Part shown: positions 1-9,000 of the stretch, one piece after another
Numbering within the stretch: position 1 is the stretch's first letter
Layout: the number at the start of each line of letters is the position of its first letter
DNA from: Cardiobacterium sp. Marseille-Q4385
GTDB lineage: Bacteria; Pseudomonadota; Gammaproteobacteria; Cardiobacteriales; Cardiobacteriaceae
Reading direction: 5' to 3'
Assembly (NCBI RefSeq): GCF_916618745.1
Contig: NZ_OU745373.1
Location: forward strand, 1,190,001-1,254,000
Length of the DNA stretch: 64,000 nt
The notes under the pieces: model-generated
The model's input: the letters and a program-made list of their open reading frames with translations, nothing else
The model's database searches: none
Told to the model about the DNA's origin: nothing
Made by a program: the position numbers and the translations under genes

Positions 1-3000
1 CGCGCTGTGCGTGCAAGGTGGTGAGGTCAGCGATGCGGCGCGACAGGTCAAGCAATTCGAGCACCGGCACGACGCGTCCGTCACCGAGGATGGTGGCGCC
101 GGAGATGCCCGGGATGTTGAGCACTTGCCGGTTGACGTTTTTGACGATGATTTCCAGGCGGTTGAGGATGCGGTCCACATGGAAGGCGACCGGGTTGTCT
201 TCGCTGTTGATGAAGAGTACCGGGGCACCTGCTTCTTCGTCGCTGAGGGTGTACTGGTCGGGTCTGAAGTAGGCGCCGAGCACGAACTGGCGGTAATCCT
301 TGTCTTCGTAGTTCTGGTACACGATTTCGCCGTCCACACTGCGTTGCAGGATGTTGTGGCTGACCTGGCCGATAGCTTTGATGGAGGACATCGGCGCGGC
401 AAAGGTTTGTCCGGCGATTTCGACCAGGAGGACTTCGGCGATGCTCATCGAGAACGGCATGTTCAGGGTGAACATGGTGCCTTCGCCACGTTTGGAGCGG
501 ACGACAATTTGCCCGCGCCGCTGCTTGACCATTTCGTTGACCACGTCCATGCCGACACCGCGTCCTGCCAGTTGCGAGAGGGACTCGGCGGTGGAGAAGC
601 CAGAGCGCAGGATGAGGCTGCTGAGATAGCTTTCGTCATCGGCGCGTTCGGGGTCAAGCATGCCTTTGGCAGCCGCTTTGTCACGGATACGTTCGTAGTT
701 GAGGCCCTGACCGTCATCGAGCACGTCCACCGAGAGTTCGGCCGCATGCACACCAACTTTGACTTTGATGGTGCCAGTCTCGGATTTGCCGGTCGCGAGA
801 CGCGATTCCGGCGTTTCGATACCGTGCGCCAGCGAGTTACGGATCATATGTTCGAGCGCGGGCAGGATGTCTTCCAGCAGGCGGCGTTCGACTTCAACTT
901 CGCCGCCTTCAAGGATGAAGTTGACATCCTTGCCGACGCTTTTCGCGGTCTGGCGCACCAGGCGGCGCAGTCGGGCTTCGTGGACATCGAAGCGCATCAG
1001 CTGGGTGGTGAGCAAGTGGTCCTGAATACCGCGCTGGATGATGCCCTGCTGGATGGAAAGGTTGCGCAGGGTGGTGTTGTCCTGGCTCAGGGTGTCTTGC
1101 AGGTTCTTCAGGTCATCGATGGCCTCGGAGAGCTGCCGTGACAATTGCTGGATTTCCGAGAAACGGTCCATTTCCAACGGGTCGAAGTGCAGGTCGTCCT
1201 CACCCTGTTGTTCGCGACGATAGAGCATCTGCGCTTCGGTTTCGCTGTCGAGACGGCGCATTTGCTCGGCGATACGGGTGGCAACACGGGTCAGCTCGGT
1301 GAGGTTGAATTCGGCCTCGCTGATGATGTTTTCCATCCGTGAACGCATGATGGCGGTTTCGCCGGTCATCGCGATCATTTCGTCGAGCAGCTGTGCGTCA
1401 ACGCGGACGTAGCGCGGCAGGTTGTCACCGCTGGTGCTGTCCTTGCTGTCTTTTTCTTTGTCTTTCGCCGTCTCGGGTTTGTCGGCTTTCGCTTCCGGCA
1501 CACCGCTGATATCGCTGCCGCGTTCTTTTTCGAGGTCCGGGGTGTGATCCGGCGGCGTATCGTGTTTGTCCGCTTGGGCTACAGGCGCTTTGTCGGCGGC
1601 TTTGCTGTCGTCGTGTGCTTTGTCGCTGTGCGCCGGAGCAGGCGTAGCGGATGATGGTGCAGTAGAGGCGGCAGCTTCGTCCGTGTGTCCGCCGCTGCTG
1701 TGGCTGCCGGCTCGGGCCGGTTCGCTGTGGGAGGCGCCCTCGCCTTTCGCGCTACCGGCTGCGCCTGTATCCGCTGCGCTCTCGCTTGGCGTTTGACCGC
1801 CTTTGCTGTCGACGCCTGCTGGTTCACCTGGCGCTTCGCTCGGCACGTTATCGGCCGTAGCTTGTTCGTCCGGTGTGCCTTCGTCTGCTCCTGCTCTGCC
1901 TTTACCTTGCGACGGTACACGGTATTGGCCGCTGTCAGCGAAGACTTTCAGCGACTCGTTGACTTCCAGCGCCGGTTGCGGCATTTCGTGACGCATGACG
2001 CTGTCGAGCATTTCGTAATGGGCGTCGAGACCAAAATGGAGCAGGGTCTTCGCCTGACGCACTTTGCCTTCGGCCAGATCAGGGATTTTGTCGATGACGG
2101 ATTCCATCAGGTGCGCGGTGTCGCCGATGGCAGTAAAGCCAACCAAGCGCGCGCCACCTTTCAGGGTGTGCATGGTGCGTTGCAGTTCTTCCACCACTTC
2201 GCTCTTGCTGAAATCGTCTTCCAGCAGCTGGCTGGTGGTTTGCAGCAGTTCTTGGGCTTCGTCAGTGAAGATATCCACCAGGACCGGATCGATGTTGTCG
2301 TCAAATTCGGTCACGACCGCCACTTCTTCAACCGGGGTTTCTTCCGCCGGTTCCGGGGTGAGGTCTTTGACCTCGATGCGCGCAGCCTGTGCGGCAGCAG
2401 CCGCAGCGGCTTCTTCACGCGCTTCCTGCCGCGCCACTTCGGCGGCTTCGGCCACTTCCGGATAAGGTAGCGGTTGGTTGAGGTAGCTGTGGATGTTATT
2501 GAGTATGTACGGGTCGGTTTGCGGCAGGTAGCCGTCGCGCACGGTGTCGAGCATCAGCATGCCCTGCCACATCGCGCCGACGAGGATGCTGGTCGCTTTG
2601 CTGCTGGCTTCGGCCTGACCGCTGACGATACCGTCGATCAGTGATTCGACGCCGTGGGTGAGGTCGCCGATGGCGTTGTAACCCGCCATGCGCGCGCTAC
2701 CTTTCAGGGTGTGCATGTCGCGGCGGATAGCGTCAAGGCGGCTCAACTGGTCGCGGTTTTCATCCCAGCGTTCGGCTTCTTCCTGGCTGTGGGCGAAGAG
2801 CGACATGGCCTCATCAATAAAGGTTTCCGCCAGCATGGTGTTGGCGTTCGGATCTTCGACCAGTTCGCTGCCAAGCGGATCACCACTGTACGGCAGGGCG
2901 GTTGGTTCGCTGCTGCTTTTGCCACCGCCCGCTTCACGTCGTGCATTGAGCAGGGCGTTAATGGCCTCTATCGCATCTTCTTCGTTGGCGTCTTCTTCAA

Positions 3001-6000
3001 AGTTTTCAATCAGGCGCGCACTCTGCCGCAGGACGGAGGCGGAACTCAGGCTGACCGGAGTGCCTTCCTGTTTGTGGGTAAGCAGCAGTTGTTCGATGGA
3101 ATCAAGCAGTCGCCAGATCCACGGCGGGGCGACTTCGCTGTCGATACTGTCTTCAATGTCGTACACAGCATCGATCAGGTCGTCGATGATTTCTGGCGAT
3201 TCGTTTTTATCGGCGAGTTGTGAAAGGGTATCGAATTGGTCCACCGCACGCAGGAAGCCGGCGCGGTTATTGGTCGCGCTGCCTTCGCCCGCTTTAGCGC
3301 CCTGAACAGCGCCATCCAGTCCGGGATGTTGTGCCAGCGAGGCAAGTTCACGATTGAGACGTTCGGCAGGGCTCATACCGCGCGACGGGGCAATTTGCAC
3401 CACGGAAGTCGGTGTAGCCGAGATGGCGGGGCCGCCTTTACCCTGACTGTCGATGGTGGTGGCAGCCATGCCGCCCAACAGCACAGGCAGTTCGTCTTCT
3501 TCCGGCAGGGGCTCGACATCGCCAGGCACACCGGCGGTGTCAATAAAGTCGCTTGTAGCCTCGTCGGCATCAGCGGTCGGATAGATTTCGGCATCCGCCG
3601 CACTGTGGCTGTCAGCAGCAACATCGAGGAAATCGGCGGCAACGTGAGTGTGGTCGTTATGCGCATCGACTGCGGCATCAACAAAGGTGGTGGCCGGCTC
3701 TGCAGCCGGGGTGTTTTCTGCGGCCATATCGACGAAGTCGTCGTGCATGTGTTCGCTGGCAGCGGCTTTGACGACCGGCGCGTCGACGGCGGCAGCTGCA
3801 TCGGCGCTGTCCTGCGACAACACCGCTTTGACCACCACTTCACCGCTTGGTTGTCCGCTACCATGCAGTCCGGCTGCGGAGAAGATTTGCGCCAGTTGCG
3901 CGCCGTCAATGCCGTCGGCGGCTAGCTGTTGCTGCACGGCATCAACCGCAGCAGCGTCTTGCGGCAATGCTTGTTTCTGCCATTGGCGTTGCAGGGTGGC
4001 GGCCAGCGCTGCCTGGGTATCGGCATCGCCGTCTTTCAGACCGCGCCGCAGCAGGGATAGCAGATGGTTGTAGCTGTCGGCTGACAGGCTATCCGGCTGG
4101 GCGGCATCGTCAGCCGCTTTGACAGCAGCATGTTCAAGGATGGCGGCGACGGTCGCGGCATCAACCTCTCCACCGAGGGAATCACTGAGTTTTTGCGCCA
4201 TCGCGGCACGGATAGCCGGGTCTTGCAGAGTGTGCTGTTCCTGCCATTGCGTGCTAATGCTGGCCGCGAGCGCCTCTTGTGCGACGGCATCGTCTTTGGC
4301 CGCACCGATTCCCGCTTGCAGGGTTTGCAGCATCGCACCATAAGCGCCCTGCTTGACGCCTTGTGGCAATTCGCCCGCTTGGGCGGCGGCACGATTCAAG
4401 ACGGCCTCAATGTTGGCCGCATCGGCTTTGTCGCCGAGGGCAGCGGTAAGTTGCTGGGCGACGGCGGCTCGCGTAGCGGGATCGTGCAGGGTATGCGCTT
4501 CTTGCCATTGCGCGCCAATACTGGCAGCGAGGGCTTCGGCAGCGACAGCATCGTCCTGCCCTGCGCCGATACCGGCATGCAGGGTGTGCAGGATGTCGCC
4601 GTAGGCCTCTTGCCGCACGTCTGGCGGCAGGAAACCTGCTTGCGCAGCGGCACGGTTGAGCACCGCTTCGACAGTGGCTGCGTCAGCAGCATCGCCAAGC
4701 GCAGCGGTCAGTTGTTGTGCGACGGTGGCGCGGGCAACCGGGTCTTGCAGGGTGTGTTCTTCCCGCCAACGTGCGCCAATAGCAGCAGCCAGGGCTTCCT
4801 GAGCGGCAGGATTGTCGCGGGCTTCGCCAATATCGGTGTGTAGTTTTTGCAGCACCGCGCCATAGGCGGACTGATGCACGTCCTGCGGCAGTTGTGCCGC
4901 TTGTGCGGCAGCACGGTCAAGCACGGCGACGACGGCGGTTTCTTCCATCGCGCCATCAAAAGCGGCGCTGATTTGTTGCGCAAAAGCGGCACGGGCGGCA
5001 TCGTCTTGCAGGCTGTGCGCGTCTTGCCATTGTGAACCAATGGTCGCAGCCAGTACTTCCTGCGTGGTGGCATCGCTAACGTCGGCGTCAAGATGGCTGC
5101 GCAGGGCTTGCAGGATAGCGCCATAGCCGTCCTGGTTAACACCTGCCGGCAGTTGCGCGGCCTGATGGGCGGCGCGGTCGAGGATGGCGGATACGGCAGC
5201 GGTATCGGCGACACCGCCCAGCGCCGTCGCCAGTTGCTGCGCGACGCTGGCGCGAGTGGCGGCGTCTTGCAGGCTATACGGTTCTTCCCATTGTGCGCCG
5301 ACGGCGGCAGCCAGCATTTCCTGCTCGATACCTTCGCCGTGGATTTCGCCGAAACGCATGCTGTGCAGCATACGACCATAGGCTTCCTGCCGCACACCTT
5401 GCGGTAGTTCCGCCGCTTGGTGGGCAGCACGGTTCAGTACCGCTTCGACATCGGCCACGTCGGCTTTGTCGCCGAGGGCGGCAGCGATTTGTGCCGCCAC
5501 AGTGATGCGCGCAGCATCGTCTTGCAGGCTCTGCGGCTCTTGCCACTGCGCACCGACGGTTGCTGCCAGCATTTCCTGAGCGGCGGTGTCACTTTGCGCG
5601 ATGCCAATGCCTGCTTGCAGGGTTTGCAGCATGCTGCCGTAAGCGTCCTGTCTGACGCCTGGCGGGAGAAAGCCCGCTTGCACGGCGGCGCGCTCCAATA
5701 TGTGTTCGATGCTGGCCGTATCGGCTTTATCACCGAGGGCAGCGCTGATTTGTTGCGCGACGGTAGCGCGGGCGGCGGGATCATGCAGAGTGTCGGCGGT
5801 TTGCCACTGCGCACCGATGCTGGCAGCCAGCGCTTCCTGCGCGACGGCATCATCTTGCGCCGCACCAATCCCCGCTTGCAGGGTTTGCAGCATGGTGCTG
5901 TACGATGTCTGCTCGACGCCCTGTGGCAGGCCGATCGCTTGCGCGGCAGCGCGATTCAATACAGCTTCAACGGTAGCCGTATCCGCACTATCACCGAGTG

Positions 6001-9000
6001 CGGCACTGATTTGTTGCGCGACAGTTGCGCGGACTGCCGGATCTTGCAGGCTTTCTGCACTTTGCCACTGCGCGGCAATGCCGGCAGCGAGCGTTTCTTG
6101 GGCGGCGCTATCGCCTTGCGCGGCACTGATACCCGCTTGCAGGGTTTGCAGCATTGCACCGTAAGCAGCTTGTTCGACACCTTGCGGCAGTTCGCCTACT
6201 TGCGCCGCAGCACGATTCAGCACTGCTTCGACGGTGGCCGTGTCAGCCTGGTCACCGAGGGCCGCACTGATTTGCTGCGCGACGGCGGCACGGGCAACCG
6301 GGTCTTGCAGGGTGTGGGCTTCCTGCCACTGCGCGGCAATGCCGGCAGCGAGCGTTTCTTGGGCGGCGCTATCGCCTTGCGCGGCACTGATACCCGCTTG
6401 CAGGGTTTGCAGCATTGCACCGTAAGCAGCTTGTTCGACACCTTGCGGCAGTTCGCCTACTTGCGCCGCAGCACGATTCAGCACTGCTTCGACGGTGGCC
6501 GTGTCAGCCTGGTCACCGAGGGCCGCACTGATTTGCTGCGCGACGGCGGCACGGGCAACCGGGTCTTGCAGGGTGTGGGCTTCCTGCCACTGCGCGCCAA
6601 TGCTGGCAGCCAGCGCTTCTTGCGCGACGCTGTCGCCTTGCACGGCGTTGATACCCGCTTGCAGGGTTTGCAGCATCGCGCCATAGGATTCTTGGCGTAC
6701 GCCCTGCGGCAGGATGGTGGCTTCGATGGCCACGCCTCTCACGGCATCGCCTGCGGGATGTTCGCTTGGTGCCAGGCTGATGCTGGCGGCCTGTTCGTCT
6801 GCGCTGTCCGCCGTTATCTCGCTTGGCGTGAGTTGAACGCCGGCGCCGTGGGCAGCGGTGAAGCCCGCTGTTGTCTCGCTTGGCGCGGCAGCAGCTTGTT
6901 GTTGCGCCATTTTTTCGGCAACACGGTTCAGGACGGCTTCAACGGCAGCGCTGTCGGTTTCGGTTTTGCCACCGAGGGCGGCGATGATGCGTTGCGCCAC
7001 GGCGTCACGGGTGGCTTCGTCTTGCAGACTTTGTTCCTGCCAGTGGGCGCTGATGCTGGCAGCGAGAGCGTCTTGCGCTTCGTCACTCTGCGCATTGCTG
7101 ATGTTGCTGCGCAGGGTATCCAGCATATTGTGGTAATCGTCGGGACGGATGCCCGTCGGGATTTCCCGCGCTTTCTCGGCGGCGCGGTTCAGGACGGCTT
7201 CGACCAGGGCGCTATTTTCCTGGCCGTTACCACCGAGGACGGCAGCCATTTGTTCAGCGACGGCGGCACGGATGGCGCTGTCTTGCAGGCTGTTCTGGTT
7301 CTGCCACTGATTGCCGATGGCGGTAGCCAACATTTCCTGTACGTCGGCGCTGGAGGCGTTACTGAGGCCGGCGCGCAGGGTTTCCATCATGATGCCGTAG
7401 GAATCCTGACGCACGCCTTCCGGCAACACACTCGGCACGCGGTGCGGCACGGTTTCCAGCATGGCGTCGAGTACGGCTTCGTCGGCCACACCCTCTTCCA
7501 GCAACGAGGCTTTCAGCTGACTGATGATGGCATCACGTGTCTCGCCTTCAGTATCGATGCCCTGTTGCAGCCACTGGCGGCTGATGGTATCGGACAATAC
7601 CGCCTGCATATCTTCGTCCGCCCCAGCAGCGAGGCCACGACGCAGGGTGGTGAGCATACGGTCATAGGCCTCTTGTGAGATACCCGACGGCGCGACGTGC
7701 ACCGGCGCCCCGGCCATCTGCGGTACGAGACCAGGCTGCACGGGGACGGAAGCGTTACCGGCCGCATTCGCCTGGGCAAGGATATCCGAGACCCATTGCG
7801 CCTGGCCGACACTGTCACCCTTGAAAGATTCAATCAGGCTTTGCGTCATGGCGGCGCGCATGGCTGGGTCATCCATCATGCTTTGCTGCCACTGGCGGCG
7901 GATAGTTTCGGCCAGCGCTGCCTGCATATCGGCATCCGGCTCACCCATACGCAGACCGCGTTGCAGGGTGCGCAGGGCTTTGTCGTAACTCTCGCTGCCG
8001 CTGACATCGACGGCTTTTATTTCCTCTGCCGGAGTAGCGGAGGTTATATCGCTTGTCGCGTGGCTATCGCTCAGGGCGAAATCCATAGCGACGGTATCGT
8101 CGTGCTGTGCTGCGTGATGAACAGAGGCAGCGACGGTCTGCCCTGCTGCATGGTTTGCGTCGTCTTCGACGAAGGCGAAATCTATGCCGCCATGCTCACC
8201 GTCGGCAGCGGCATCGTGCCGAGCGGTTGCGGTGTGTGCTGCTGCATGACTGACGTCGTCTTCAACAAAGGCAAAATCCATGCCACCATGCTCACCATCG
8301 GCTGCGGCATCGTTGCGGTCGGTTGCGGTGTGTGCTGCTGCATGGCTGCCACCGTCTTCGACGAAGGCGAAATCCACGCCACTGTGTTCACCATCGGCAG
8401 TGGCATCGTGCCGAGCGGTTGCGGTGTGTGCTGCTGCGTGGCTTGTGTCGTCTTCAGCGAAGGCGAAATCCATGCCGCCATGCTCACCGTCAGCGACGGT
8501 ATCGTGGCTGGTAGTCGCAGTATGTTCATCGGCGGGGGCGAAATCGATACCCGCACCGTCGTGATGAGTTGTTGTGGCACTAGCGGTTTCTTCAGGAGAA
8601 ATACGCTCTTTTTCGACGCTGAAATCGTCTTCTGCCAGGGTGATGGTTGGTGGTTCGTCGCTGGTCGGGGTATCGAGGGCAATATCATCAAAGGCAGCCC
8701 AGTCGTCCGCAGTCTCGCTTGCCGGGGTAGTCGTAACCGCTACCGCGTTTACCGGTTCGCCGCTTGGGACGTCGCCGCCGTCAGACAAGCGCAGTTTGCG
8801 GGACAGGGCGTCCAGTGCGTCCTGTTCGCTCTGCGGCGCATCCAGCAGGGACAGGCGGACACGCTCGGCCACCAGCGCCTGCTGCAACAACGCCCCTTTG
8901 TGTTCAACAAATTCTTCGCCCTGATGCAGGACATTGAGCAGGGAAATGGCGTCGCCAACGGTGTCGCGCACCAGTGAGTTCGCCGGGTAATCTTTTTCGA

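Noticed and set aside
11..4843. Other long plus-strand frames over chpA (for example 11-1141, 1685-2470, 2654-3223, 7697-8977)
   Set aside because: All lie opposite the ChpA coding frame in G+C-rich repeat DNA; none shows recognisable motifs.
5417..7678. A 753-codon plus-strand open frame opposite the ChpA repeats
   Set aside because: It is the antisense shadow of the tandem 87-aa repeats; the reverse-strand frame carries Hpt, HATPase and CheW motifs and the operon context, whereas this frame has no family and no ribosome-binding site.
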